Assembly (NCBI GenBank): GCA_004335635.1
Contig: QAXH01006096.1
Span: forward strand, 172-21,610
Direction: 5' to 3'
Origin: Chloromonas sp. AAM2
Taxonomy: Eukaryota > Chlorophyta > Chlorophyceae > Chlamydomonadales > Chlamydomonadaceae
DNA: 21,439 nucleotides
In this document: in pieces, positions 11,401 to 21,439 of the stretch
How positions within the stretch are numbered: position 1 is the first letter of the stretch
How the letters are laid out: each line of letters begins with the position of its first letter
Made by a program: the position numbers and the translations under genes
Notes under the pieces: generated by a model
Databases searched by the model: none
Seen by the model: only the letters and a program-made list of their open reading frames with translations
What the model was told of the DNA's origin: nothing

Positions 11401-11681
11401 TATGATCGATAACTTGTCCACACAAGCCTATTGCTTAGTGGCTGGCGTGGCAGGTCAGCTGATGCTACAGAGTGCTCTTCCGTCACGTGTGCTTGCCAGG
11501 TGCCTCATGGAAGGAGGTGCGTGCATACCGCAAGCAGCAGGGCGTGGTCCCCAGCTTCAAGCGCATTGACACGTGCGCGGCCGAGTTTGAGGCCGCCACG
11601 CCCTACATGTACTCGTGCTACGATGGTTCGGACGAAAGTGGCCCCACCGAGAGTCGCAAGGTGCTGATCCTGGGCGGAGGT

Positions 11682-11723
<42 letters not shown>

Positions 11724-14700
11724 TGCCACGCGTCTTTCTCGCTCAGGTGGGCAGCTGTCACATGGGCACCATGGGCTGGAATTTTGCACAGCCTGGAAGG
11801 GAAGGCAAGCAAAGCCCATGCAAAGTTATGCAGGCACAACACTAGTGCCATGCCGAGTACATGGTGCATGTGTTATCCTAAGACTGTGTACGTACTTGTC
11901 AAAGCTGCCATTCAAGTGGGCACTGCCAGGGCCGGTCCCTCGAACATGGAGCCAGCAACCAACCAGCAAGAATGCAAGACTACTCCACTCTGTCCATTCA
12001 TGACACATCCGTAGTGGCCTCGAGCCGTCGGCAACTCATTTGCCTTGCTACCTCGCAGGAAGGCTGGCTTTGAGACCATCATGATGAACTGCAACCCAGA
12101 AACAGTGTCAACTGACTACGACACCTCCAGCCGCCTGTACTTTGAGCCCATCACCGTCGAGGATGTCCTGAACGTGATTGACGTGGTGGGTGCAGAGGCT
12201 GTGGCGTGAGTGCAGTGCTTCTTTGCCACTGCATTCCTGGACCAGCAAAATTGGCCAGGAGCGGCACCCACATATGACGGTGCATGGTGTGACGTGCAGC
12301 AAGAGCATCATTTCACCCTCCAGAGCACCATGCTTGGCAATTGCTGCACCAATCAGTGATGGGCATTACCCGGAGCGTTGGAAGCCCTACCGGCGTTTGA
12401 AGAATGGACTGCCCATTGTGGTCCTGGGCACACGCATTCCTGCGTCCTGTCCGCGACCAGGTCACGCACTGAGGAGGCAGTTCAAAATGCATACAAGGAT
12501 TCACAGATTTGTTGGAGTCCTTGTGAGTTTTGGGCTGAACATGTGCATCTTGTTGCAGGAAAAGCCCGAGGGCATCATTGTCCAGTTTGGCGGACAGACG
12601 CCACTCAAGATCGCCACCACCCTGCACGAGTACCTCAAGGAGAACCCAGTGCCTGCAGCTGGCGGTGAGAGGCCCAGCAGCACTAGGGGCGTGGCCCGGG
12701 GTGCCAGACCGCTTGTGCACCTGCAGCGATCTGTAGCAGCCTGCTGCAAGTGGCCCGCTGTCTCCGTCGTGCACTGACCTCAGCTGTGGATGCCTGCCCG
12801 TGCAGGTCACGGCAATGTGCGTGTGTGGGGCACCTCCCCCGAATCCATTGACAGGGCCGAGGACCGGGACCTGTGGATGGAGCTGCTCACCAAGCTGGAC
12901 ATCCGGCAGCCGGCAGGCGGGTCCGCCCGCTCCGAGGAGGAGGCGTTCGTCAAGGCGCACGCGCTGGGCTACCCCGTCATGATCCGCCCGTCATACGTGC
13001 TGGGCGGCCGCGCCATGGAGATTCTGTACAGCGACGAAGACCTAAAGAAGTGAGGCAGGGGTCAGCGCTCGTTGCCGAATGCGTTCAATGTTCGCTTAGG
13101 TCCTGCTTTTGCAGTTGGCAAGCTAGTGTTGGAGCTGTTGACACCTTTCATCGGATGTCTTTGAATTCCTTCGTAATACGTTTGCCAGCTTCGTATGTTA
13201 GTATCGGACACCCTGCCCAGTCTTGATGCCCTGCCCTTAGGTTCGCCCCGCAGGTACATCACGTTTGCTGTTGAGGTGGACCTTGACAAGCCCGTGCTGG
13301 TGGACAAGTACCTGGACCGGGCCGTGGAGCTGGACGTGGACGCGCTGTGTGACAAGGACGGCAACGTGGTCATCTGCGGCATTATGGAGCACATCGAGCA
13401 GGCGGGCATCCACTCCGGTGAGGACAGGCATGGGCAGCGGTGGTGCTGGGAGCACTGGGGCTGTGGGCCTGGCAAGACTGAGGCACTAGTCTATGGGCTA
13501 AGGACTGCTTGGATGTAGTCCTCAGGGCGTTCAGGACACACAGGGCGCTGCTATGGCCTGGCTGCTGGGTCAGAATGGTCGCAGTGACAGATGCCCCAAT
13601 CTGTACATCCAGTGCTGGGCTGGAGAGCACTCCTTCCATAAGATGTCGTGGCCATCTGTGTTGCTCTTAGAGTTTGGGGTTGCACTCTCTCTGCAGGCGA
13701 CTCCGCGTGCAGCCTCCCCGCCCAGACCATCCCCAAGGGCGTCCTGGCCACGGTGCGCGAGTGGACCATTAAGATCGCCAAGGAGCTGCAGGTCGTGGGC
13801 CTCATCAACATCCAGTTCGCCATCCAGGACGACATCCCCTATATCATTGAAGCCAATCCTCGCGCCTCAAGGTGCGAGAAGGCAGCCACAGGCTCCGCTA
13901 GCCAGGAATAGGACAATGCAGTCTGCCGTAGATGCATGTAACGGCTTAGGCTGAACTGCAGGCCATGGCGGCAAGCTGATGATGGCTGCTGCTGCCTCAC
14001 AGGACTGTGCCGTTTGTGGCCAAGGCTGTGGGTCACCCAATCGCCAAGTACGCATCCCTGCTCATGGCCGGGCAATCGCTGGCTGAGGTTGGCTTGACCG
14101 AGGAGCCGCAGCCGCAGCACGTGGCTGTGAAGGAGGTGGTGCTGCCCTTCCGCAAGTTTGCCGGTTGTGACACGCTCCTGGGCCCGGAGATGAGGTCCAC
14201 GGGCGAGGTCAGTGCCGCGCAGCACACCATTGTGTCATGGCTTCTGACCTATCTATGTGGGGACCATTTTGGCATGGTCAGGAGATTGGGCTGCTTTACC
14301 TTGCAGCGACAAGCTCCCTACTTGTCTTATGCATCATACGCATATTACATGTACTTTTCTGGTAGGTATTGGGCAACACGCACTTGCTGGTAGGCAGCCA
14401 ACACATACATGCTGCATCTCGGTTTGTGCAGGTTATGGGCATTGACAAGGACTTTGCCAGTGCATATGCCAAGGCCCAGATCGCGGCTGGCCAGAAGCTG
14501 CCCACCAAAGGTGGCAAAGTGTTCCTGACCATGGCCGACAAGTACAAGCAGGCCATCGTGCCCATCGCACGGGACCTGGGCAACCTGGGCTTCGGATTGG
14601 TTGCCACATGTGAGTGGCTGCTGCTTCGTGACCCCCGTCACGTACTGCATGCACCAAGCCTGGCTGAAGTGGTGGGACTAGAAAACAAGTTGTGCTATAG

Positions 14701-15561
14701 TCAAAGAGTCATGGCATGCCCAGCAGCAACTCTATCTGATGGGTTTTATCAAGTTCCCTGGGTCAGAACAGGCACATGAGCTGGCATTACACTAGTAATA
14801 CTGCCTGGCAACTCCTCTGACACGTTTTTGCATACCTCAGGCTCAGGGTGTATGTTAGCACGTGGTGATGGAGAGAGGTCAATCCGAAACAGGGGACTCA
14901 TACATGTCAAGTGGTTTGTATGTGTAGTGCGCTCTAGCTTGGTAGAGTTTCCAGCTGTTCCGTCCGATTGCTGTTTCACTATTTGCGCACCTCGCAGCCG
15001 GAACTGCCAAGACTCTCCATGATGCCGGCATTCCATGCGAGATTGTGTTCAAAATCCACGAGGGTCGGCCCAACCCGGTGGACCTCATGAAGAACGGCGA
15101 GATCTCGCTGATCATGCTCACCAGCACCTCCGACCAGCTGGACATGCTCGACGGCAAAGAGCTGCGCCGCTTGGCGCTTTCTATGGACATCCCTACAGTC
15201 ACCACACTTGCTGGATGCTTGGCCACAACGGCAGCACTGCGGGCCATGCGCTCCGGGCCCCTGGTGCAGATTCCTATCCAAGACTATTTCCGTAAGTGCG
15301 CCAGGACATAGGCGATCTTACATTCTGGTCCAGGTTGGTTGTGAAGTGTTAGGCTGCGGTGTTGTTGTTTGCGGCCAGAATTGTGCATGCTTGCCCTGCC
15401 AGTATCAAAACCTCTGTCTGCCTCCTCATGCCTTCAGTCCCGCAGGATGTTGGACGCGATGTTGCTCTGTTCTTGCTGGAATGCTGACCACATTTCTGTT
15501 CGTTTTTGTCGCTACTGCAGCTGGCTACAAGGATGACTCACTTGACATCATCCTGCAGTAG
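8418..15561 (+). CDS. carB: Carbamoyl phosphate synthase large subunit, plastid-targeted type
   Basis: This subunit makes carbamoyl phosphate from bicarbonate, ATP and ammonia supplied by the glutaminase subunit, feeding pyrimidine and arginine synthesis. Exons: 8418-8723, 8799-8845, 8934-8973, 9067-9153, 9286-9357, 9460-9573, 9670-9979, 10265-10533, 10732-11242, 11500-11746, 12059-12185, 12559-12664, 12806-13049, 13254-13417, 13697-13871, 14003-14207, 14432-14609, 14998-15291 and 15521-15561. All phases agree, giving 1178 residues against about 1070 in bacteria. The excess is an N-terminal Arg/Ser/Ala/Pro-rich stretch of about 85 residues, a likely chloroplast transit peptide. The first ATP-grasp half has [38 protein letters not shown] and [18 protein letters not shown]. 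The oligomerisation region is around 416-600. The second half has [16 protein letters not shown] (643-658), [33 protein letters not shown] and EANPRASR. The MGS-like regulatory domain starts near 1030 and contains HEGRPNP. The end [11 protein letters not shown] is set by a 41-nt last exon. Confidence 0.97.
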
Positions 15562-16727
15562 CCTTGTTGAAAGGGTGCTGACGGCCATGGCAATTAGTGG
15601 GGTCGTGTTGGTTGCAGAGCCATACAGAACAATTGCGAGCTGCCCAGCTGAGCAACTGGACAGAAAAATGGCTGTTCATGTTGCAAATTTGATAGCTGGT
15701 AGCTTCTTGCACGTCTCTGCGAGCCGAACATTTCTATGAGCTTCTCGGCGAACCTGTGACCCATGCACAAGACGATGCCTCACAGGCGGCACAGCAGTGA
15801 AGTCACATGTTGGGTGGCCCATTCTCCCATGGGCGTCCTCACCCACCGTGCCAAAGTACCCTCACCCTGCGTGCCGGTTGACCTGCACATGACTGTTCTG
15901 CGCTGGAAGGCTTGTGCTCTTTGCACTTTTGAACGTGAGCCATTACTTCTTTGTTTGCAGTTCGGTTTGTGATTACTCTGATCAGGGACTGCAAAGATTC
16001 GGATGAAGCACTGTGTGGGATATGTCGGTGTGAAGGCCGTCCATCTGATGCCTGAACGTGCATATCCCTAGCAAAACAATATCTGTGGCCAGGGTTCAGC
16101 TGTCATGTCATGCTGTGATGTGGCCCTCACCTGACATAAGGGCAATCGAACTCCCTTGACACAATTGCGCAACTGGACCATTTCCCTTTCCCTGCCAGAC
16201 CTGTTTTACACAGAACGCGCGTCATTATACAGTGCCATGCCCTTTGTACGATCGTCTCAGTGTCCGATCAGCCTGTAGGGTTGCAACTGCAAGCTGTTGA
16301 CCACCGATGTTGGGTGACACAGCCAAGCGGCGAGCACTCACTTCCTCCACTTGACTGCTCTAGTCAATGGCCAGTAGTGCCGACATATTCAAATGATGTC
16401 TGCATGGCTCTCATAGCTACGTTGTCTTAGAAGGGAACATCCAATTTCCAACTGCCATCAACCTGTTTTCTGCTGTGCACTCCTGCCTGCCTGGAAACTG
16501 GCATCTAGTTGCAAGGCTGCAAGATGGGTGTAAGGCTGAAGGAGCGTCTCAGATTGCCAACCGCCGTGCAACCTGCTCATAGTTTGCACGCAGCTGCTGA
16601 TGTACACTCAACTTCTTGTGCCCCTGCCCTGTCGTGTAGTGCGCAAAAGGGGAGATCTGTATGTTTTTGCACAGTATAATTTTACACACAGCCACACATG
16701 CTCGCTGCTTTGATGTGTGCGTGCCTG
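15562..16727. other. Intergenic region, probably including the long CPSase 3' UTR
   Basis: About 1.17 kb follow the CPSase stop. Open frames here are short and resemble no family. The continuation of the frame at 15506-15739 is out of phase with the splice junction used by CPSase and is not coding in my model. The first TGTAA after the stop is at 16529-16533, which would imply a 3' UTR near 1 kb. Confidence 0.6.
16529..16533 (+). terminator. Candidate TGTAA polyadenylation signal of CPSase
   Basis: This is the first TGTAA on the plus strand after the stop codon at 15559-15561, about 970 nt downstream. Long 3' UTRs are common in chlorophycean algae, but the motif is short and unsupported by anything else. 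Confidence 0.3.
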
Positions 16728-17238
16728 TCACACGGTCACAACGTACTTGTACTTGTCATGGTTAAACAGCTCACGGAGCCGGTGTAGCTCCCGATTATCA
16801 CTCCTAGACCAAGGAACTAGGAGTCACACCAGAATTGGCAAACTTTTTTTGTACTGTCCAGAAGCGGCCTTTTCTTACATGTGGTACAGTGTGGCACGCG
16901 GTCATTCTCAAAAATCTCCGCCCTTCAGTGCTAGTAACATATAAAACCCGGAAGAGCTGCCTGTCCCGAGCATCATACAGCGAAGCCAGGTAAAACTCCT
17001 TTACAAGCTGGTTTGGTTTAAGTGTGACTGCACCCTCAGCTGCCAATGATTCATGCCTCTTGTAAAAAAATACAACCAGTGCTATGCGGTTTCGGCTACG
17101 TTGATGTAATACAACCAACCAGAAGAGTTTGGAGCCCGATTCCTCGTCAAAAAATGGGGTATAATCATGCCGCACATGGCTGCGGGACATGGCCTCCAGG
17201 CGCATCCGGGCACACGACACTTGGATCTTTGGGGCCAC
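16728..17238 (-). pseudogene. Possible decayed gene fragment with IQ-, WW- and zinc-finger-like pieces in different frames
   Basis: On the minus strand three adjacent stretches look protein-like, but in three frames. The first (from 17238) reads KIQVSCARMRLEAM, like an IQ/basic helix, then FFDEESGSKLFW. The next frame continues as WLYYINVAETA, and together these resemble the D-x-x-S/T-G-x-x-x-Y-Y-x-N pattern of WW-type modules. Later, LKPNQLVKEFYLASLYD lies in the first frame. Around 16910-16812 a second frame reads HCTTCKKRP, then VCQFWCDS, a CxxC...C...C pattern. The third frame ends with ELHRLRELFNHDKYKY and a stop at 16728. Homopolymer runs of about 7 A or T (near 17064 and 16845) lie close to some frame changes. 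It may be a pseudogene, a gene with small introns, or an assembly-error-damaged gene. No start is identifiable. It lies just downstream of CURT1 on the same strand. Confidence 0.25.
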
Positions 17239-17344
17239 ACGCCCGGCTTCATTTCATATACACGTGTGAGCTCAAGATGTGCTCTGCTCAAGCACCGGTG
17301 ATCTGCAGCCAGAAAATCACAAGCTTTGTGTGCATCATCGCAGC

Positions 17345-17349
17345 TTACA
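17345..17349 (-). terminator. Candidate TGTAA polyadenylation signal of the CURT1-like gene
   Basis: TTACA on the plus strand gives TGTAA on the minus strand about 240 nt after the CURT1 stop at 17587-17589. It is the only copy in that interval. Confidence 0.35.
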
Positions 17350-17586
17350 ACTGGACAAGTGGCAGTAGTTTTTCGGTCCCACACTGTACCTGACGCTGTT
17401 GCATGAGTAGCATGTGCCACAGACTCATCAACTTGCTGGCAGATTGCACAGTCAAGCTCACTAGATCCAATGCATGTTAACTGACGTGCACAGTTGAGAT
17501 GTTTGAAATGCTCGGAGCCGAGGTGCCAAAATCACGTGCACACAGTTTGCTTGTGGCCCTTCATGTGGAATTTATTGTCAAGACTT

Positions 17587-18686
17587 CTACTTGAACACGA
17601 CTCCACTTTGTTGAGCCTGCTGTTGTGATGCAAGTGCTGGACCTGTATCCAGTGTGCAAGCAAGCAAATGACATGGCCAGCCACTCTGATGGCATGTAAG
17701 TTACCTTGCTCTTGAGCTCCTCCACATCCTTGATGAGCTCTTCACGGCTGGCCTGCAAGTGTCATGCCGACAAAAGAAGGTTTGTCCCCAATGCACACGG
17801 GTGAGTGGTCACAAGTATGTAGCAACGTTTGCTCACGGACGGCATGACATTATCATCACTATTCTGGCTCACCTTGAACAGCAGGTAGCGGTACGTGAAC
17901 CAGGCGCTGTACCCGAGGCCAATCAGCTCCAATAGCTTTGGCAGCTGCACAGCACTCAAACCCATAATAATCTTTTATGCATTGTAGGCAGTCACGACCC
18001 AGCAACAGCATCGACGCCAGTGTCAGTCCACAGGAATTGTCCCAGAACTGGCAAACATCTTTTTTCCGAGACCTTCATTTGGTCTTCAGCTTCAGCACAA
18101 CAGTGCAATGCCACCGGCAGACAGTTCAAGACTTCCTTACCACAGGAACATGGTTGATTGCACCAATCACAGTGGCGGTGAGCCAAAGCGCAAACACACC
18201 ACCACCAGCATAGAGAGCGACCTGAGGCTTGTTGTCAATCTTCTCCCACTTCTCTTGCAGGTCCTGTGGAAGCAGGCAGACCAAGGTGGCCACAGCCTGC
18301 ATTGGTTAGGGTCTGGGGTTGTGTGCTCTGCACTGCTACTGCCTGGCCAAACTATCACCTTCATAACCTTCTCTGTGTCCACTGATGTTGACGTCTCAGC
18401 CTCTGCCCTGGCCACGACGCGGCGCAGCTGCATGTACGCAGGCAATGTGAGTATTCCATCGTCAGATACTCGGATTGCTGATCCTGAGTGCAGATCCTGA
18501 GTGCCCATCGTGTGTCTCATCAGCGAGGAATGTCAGCGGTCGAGCTGGCTATGGAAACCAGCGTGAAGCGCTTCTTTACACCTGCGTGGCTGGAAGCGCA
18601 ACGGTGGGCATTGGGCTTCTCAGACTCAGAGACGGAGTCCTCCGTGACGCGATGGGCAGGGTCTGGGAGCGCAGTGAAAGAGCCAT
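17587..18686 (-). CDS. CURT1: CURT1-like thylakoid membrane-curvature protein (CAAD domain)
   Basis: CURT1 proteins oligomerise at grana margins and bend thylakoid membranes. Exons, in order: 18686-18582, 18427-18359, 18263-18141, 17944-17873, 17752-17705 and 17616-17587. All junctions are in phase 0 and give 148 residues, the usual CURT1 size. Residues 1-35, beginning MALSLRSQTLP and rich in Ser, Arg, Thr and Pro, plus LRRVVARA form a typical chloroplast transit peptide, with likely processing near residues 40-45. The mature part starts with an acidic segment, then DLQEKWEKIDNKP (59-71), a first membrane helix (about 73-94), a second helix with LLELIGLGYSAWFTYRYLLF (103-122), and an amphipathic Lys/Glu helix ASREELIKDVEELKSK. 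This order matches the CAAD/CURT1 fold. The last exon (AQQSGVVFK, stop) is only 30 nt; the acceptor could lie 3 nt upstream, adding one Gln. Exon 3 could also begin at an earlier in-frame acceptor. It is divergent from the transporter gene at 19229. Confidence 0.88.
18480..18504. repeat. 13-bp tandem duplication in CURT1 intron 1
   Basis: GATCCTGAGTGC occurs at 18480-18491 and 18493-18504, with one base between copies. It lies in the intron between exons 1 and 2 of the CURT1-like gene. Confidence 0.8.
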
Positions 18687-19228
18687 GGCGTCCAGGTGTC
18701 GCGATTGAAGGCTGTGCTTTGAATTTCAGCTCGCTTTGTTTTGTTAACTCGTCGTGTCCAACCAAAGGGGCGTCCAATGTGAAGATTTCCAACGACCGTA
18801 GTGTGACCTGGCCTCCCCTGTCCACCCAGCACAACTCCACATTTTCCTGCACAAATCTACATTTACCCCCTAGCACGGATAAGATGAGATGAGAGGAGGT
18901 GAGGTGAGTTGAGCACACCAGCTGTGGCGTTACATGGAGATGGCGTTGAAGACATGGAGCTGACTGCACAACTTCCAAGGGGTGCAAAACATACAGCCTG
19001 CCCCACATCATCTTACAACGCACAAGTCAAGTTTGGGTGTGACGCCCAGTTCTTCAGAATATGAAGTGAGGTCACGTATTTACTGAGGCAGGGCGCTCAC
19101 GCACTACCTCTCTGAAAATCCCCCTGGCTCTCTGGCTCCTTGCCGGAGAAGTTGAGCATCTTCTCAGCTTTAAGCCCTTGAACATTCTGCCAAGCTGCCT
19201 CGACCCCGAGGCACGAGTTACCATCTCC
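18687..19228. promoter_or_regulatory. Divergent intergenic region between CURT1 and the transporter gene
   Basis: Start codons of the minus-strand CURT1-like gene and the plus-strand transporter gene are 542 bp apart. The interval should contain both promoters and 5' UTRs. It includes a purine-rich stretch of GAGATGAGGTG-type words around 18882-18912. I see no clear TATA box. Open frames on the minus strand across it are shadows. Confidence 0.45.
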
Positions 19229-20577
19229 ATGGACAGCCTACATCCACTGGCAGGGCAATGCAGGGCTGGCACGACCAACGTACAGCCTGCTGCCAACAGA
19301 TTGAAACGCCGCACTACAAGGCACGCATTCTGTGCATTCTTGTGTATCCTGGCCACCTACTTCTTCCTGTTGCCAGTCCGTGAGGAGGCAGTCCTGTCCT
19401 CGGGTCCCAGCCGCCTCCCAGCGCTGTTCGTCGCCTCCCTGCTGGCCACTGTGGCTGTATCGCCCCTGAGCGCAGCCATGGCGTCAGCGCAGCCCACAGG
19501 CAAAGGACACCAGGCGGTGCTGCACTGCTTTGCAATTGTTCTAGTTGGTAAGTGGAAGGCCATGCAACCACCATCGGCTGCCAAGCACACACTTGGAAGA
19601 TCTGCACACGTACTGTGCACCCTCTCGTGGAAGTGTTGTAGCTAGTTGCCCGATCAAAGGTCTGAGCCACACTGCTGTCATGTCCAGCGCACATCCAGCC
19701 CGCCAACATGGGCATACTCGTCTGAATGCACACTGTGTCTGTAGCTAGAAAGCCTAAACTGAACCCGTATTGCATCACCTTGGTTCTAGGCCTGTACGTG
19801 CTGAGCACAGTCACGTCAGTGGCGCCCGACCCCGCCAATGATCCCAGCGACAGTGCTTCCCAAGGAGTGCACATGCACCCGCGTGTGGCAGCCCTGCTGT
19901 TCGTCACAGGTACATTGGTGCAGAGTGCTTTCATGCGGTACCCGCACGCCCGCTACCAGCGCACTGCTACAGGCTGTGCTGACCTCTCCCAGTCCTGGCT
20001 CATGTGCCGCATGCAGTGCCCTTGATCCAGGTCATTGCCACCTCCACCATGTGGTCGCTCTGTGCCGCATGCAGTGCCCTTGATCCAGGTCATTGCCACC
20101 TCCACCATGTGGTCGCTCTGTGCTGCATGCTTCCCACCGCAAGTGGCCACGGAGAGCTTTGGACTGCTGAGTGCGGGTAAGTCACTGGAAGGGGTTGGGC
20201 AAGTGCTTAATAGCAATTGTTGGACTGCGATCGCTTGCCTTCACGCTTGCATGACTGTCAGTTGTTGCAACTGAACAGCACATAATAAACAACAGGTGCT
20301 CTGTGTGTCCTGCGCCTTCAGGAGCCACCTGTGGCCAGTTGTTGGGCTCAGCTAGTGCACTGCTGTACACCAGGATGTCCAAGCGACCAGGTACGCCACA
20401 ATGGCTATGGTATGCAAAGACGCAGAGCTGTGCATGGTTCGCAAGGACAGTGTGATGCAGCTGCCTTGTTGGACCACAGCATGGTGCAAGTTGTGCGGTG
20501 TTCGGACGCCCCTACTGCACTTTTTTGGTACTGAAAGCTGACACCAGTGGGCTATGCAACCCAGCTGAGACTCTGTG

Positions 20578-20621
<44 letters not shown>

Positions 20622-20873
20622 ACTGCAGGCAGTCACCCGGTGCCCCTGTTGCTGTCCGCTGGCCTGCTGCTGCTGGCGTCGCGCTGCATGGCCGCCCTCG
20701 TGGCATGCTCGAGCCTTGCCGCCCCAAGGACAGCACCAGACGCGCAAGTGCACAGCAAGGGAGTCGGGCACACGCGACAGAGAGTGCAGGACGTGCTGGA
20801 CCAGTGCGGGAAGCATGTACTGAGCGTCAGGCGCACGGTGTGGCTCATCACAAAGTCACCGTTCCTGTTCATG
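19229..20873 (+). CDS. Multi-pass membrane protein resembling NTP/NDP-exchange (MFS-like) transporters, 5' part
   Basis: Five exons fit in phase: 19229-19547, 19790-19909, 20075-20176, 20322-20390 and 20629-20873, giving 285 residues with the frame still open. The start ATG at 19229 is the first in a frame that is open from about 19070 and precedes a basic stretch (RLKRRTTRH). Hydrophobic segments follow: CAFLCILATYFFLLPVREEA, LPALFVASLLATVAVSPL, VLHCFAIVLVGLYVLSTV, VIATSTMWSLCAACF, FGLLSAGATCGQLLGSASAL and PVPLLLSAGLLLLASRCMA; then a charged loop and VWLITKSPFLFM. The order (YFxLxPxR, fW near an acidic or polar loop, FGxxxAGxxxGxLLG, then RSPYLLG-like) resembles bacterial and plastid nucleotide-transporter-like or MFS proteins as I know them; substrate cannot be inferred. 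A donor follows 20873, but no matching next exon is visible before the window ends, so the gene is partial or truncated. Confidence 0.62.
20003..20130. repeat. 58-bp tandem duplication spanning a splice acceptor, about 2.2 copies
   Basis: A unit starting TGTGCCGCATGCAG is at 20003-20060 and again at 20061-20118, followed by a 12-bp partial third copy with one mismatch. Each full unit contains the same GCATGCAG/TGCCC acceptor and the start of transporter exon 3. Only the second acceptor (exon from 20075) keeps the frame, because 58 is not a multiple of three. Confidence 0.93.
20580..20618. repeat. (TG)n microsatellite, about 19 units
   Basis: An uninterrupted TG dinucleotide run ends 10 bp before the acceptor of transporter exon 5 (exon starts at 20629). 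It replaces most of the polypyrimidine tract. Confidence 0.97.
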
Positions 20874-21439
20874 GTACGTGCGCTTGGCTGGCTATTGCTG
20901 TCCAGCCTGGTATTGTTCAGGCATGCATGCATATTGTTAAGTCACCAAGGCAAAGACATTGGTAGTACAGTGCGCGGCCTTGGCTTCAACGGCTGCTCTG
21001 GGTGATCAAAGCATGCACACCTTGTAGAGCACACCTTGTAGAGCACACCTTGTAGAGCACACCTTGTAGAGCACACCTTGTAGAGCACACCTTGTAGAGC
21101 ACACCTTGTAGAGCACACCTTGTAGAGCACACCTTGTAGAGCACACCTTGTAGAGCACACCTTGTAGAGCACACCTGTGACCGTGTCAATACTTGTTGCA
21201 GACGGAAGAAAAGAAAAGTTTGCTAGTTCTGGGACAATGTTCGCGTGTGAAAGTGAGGTGGTGTATGGTCACCTCTCCAGTGCAATCATGGCCGTCGCAA
21301 CCGAGTTCCTTGTGACTCAGTAAGGTGTTTAATGTTGTTGAGAGTTACAGGACTTCACAAAATCCCAGTCTCACAAAACACTAGTCATGACTGGGTCACA
21401 ACACGCCATCAACCAACTCAGTAACACCACACAGGAATT
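20874..21439. other. Probable intron or 3' flank of the transporter gene, no recognisable exon
   Basis: After the donor at 20874 I find no segment continuing the transporter family pattern. A possible acceptor before 21205 leads into a frame of about 38 codons ending in TGA, with no membrane character. The stretch is dominated by the 14-bp minisatellite at 21017-21176. The rest to 21439 holds nothing I can name. Confidence 0.5.
21017..21176. repeat. 14-bp minisatellite, 11.4 copies
   Basis: The unit ACACCTTGTAGAGC is repeated 11 times without error from 21017 to 21170, followed by ACACCT. It produces spurious Cys-rich frames on the minus strand (pattern CSTRCALQGVLYKV). The lack of divergence suggests recent expansion. 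Confidence 0.97.

Noticed and set aside
15506..15739. Alternative CPSase C-terminus continuing to 15739
   Set aside because: It would need the other phase at the 15291/15521 junction. The phase set by the GTAAGT donor gives the short ending [11 protein letters not shown] instead.
18520..19023. 167-codon minus-strand frame over the CURT1 first exon
   Set aside because: It is a different frame from the transit-peptide exon starting at 18686, with no family resemblance and no protein-like pattern. It is a shadow.
20942..21189. Repetitive protein with CSTRCALQGVLYKV units
   Set aside because: It is a by-product of the 14-bp minisatellite (42 bp per 14 codons in every frame), with no non-repeat conserved part.

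Overview
The window looks like nuclear DNA of a green alga, most likely a chlorophyte of the Chlamydomonas/Volvox type. Its genes are cut into many short exons by GT-AG introns. Two encode plastid-type proteins with N-terminal transit-like peptides (pyrimidine-pathway carbamoyl phosphate synthase and a CURT1 thylakoid protein), and one is the plant-type fusion of pantothenate kinase with a DUF89 phosphatase. TGTAA, the usual green-algal polyadenylation signal, lies downstream of the stop codons. Introns and spacers are rich in minisatellites and short tandem duplications. There are no bacterial-style operons, CRISPR arrays, rRNA genes or convincing tRNAs.

Layout. 1-2299: spacer with short degenerate repeats and no gene I can support. 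2300-8123 (minus): PANK-DUF89, 16 exons, 923 codons, every junction checked for phase. 8124-8417: 294 bp shared upstream region. 8418-15561 (plus): large subunit of carbamoyl phosphate synthase, 19 exons, 1178 codons. 15562-16727: spacer and probable 3' UTR. 16728-17238 (minus): protein-like but frame-broken remnant, low confidence. 17587-18686 (minus): CURT1-like protein, 6 exons, 148 codons. 18687-19228: divergent intergenic region. 19229 to past 20873 (plus): 5' part (5 exons, 285 codons) of a multi-pass membrane protein resembling the NTP/NDP-exchange/MFS-like transporter family; its 3' part is not recognisable before the window ends.

Function. PANK-DUF89 starts coenzyme A synthesis and probably hydrolyses damaged 4'-phosphopantetheine intermediates. 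CPSase makes carbamoyl phosphate for pyrimidines and arginine. These two are head to head. CURT1 bends thylakoid membranes and is head to head with the transporter gene. I see no novel defence or mobile system. The most notable observations are three tandem duplications that copy a splice site, an intronic minisatellite carrying a CACGTG (G-box) in each unit, a probable GC-AG intron, and the decayed IQ/WW/zinc-finger-like remnant.
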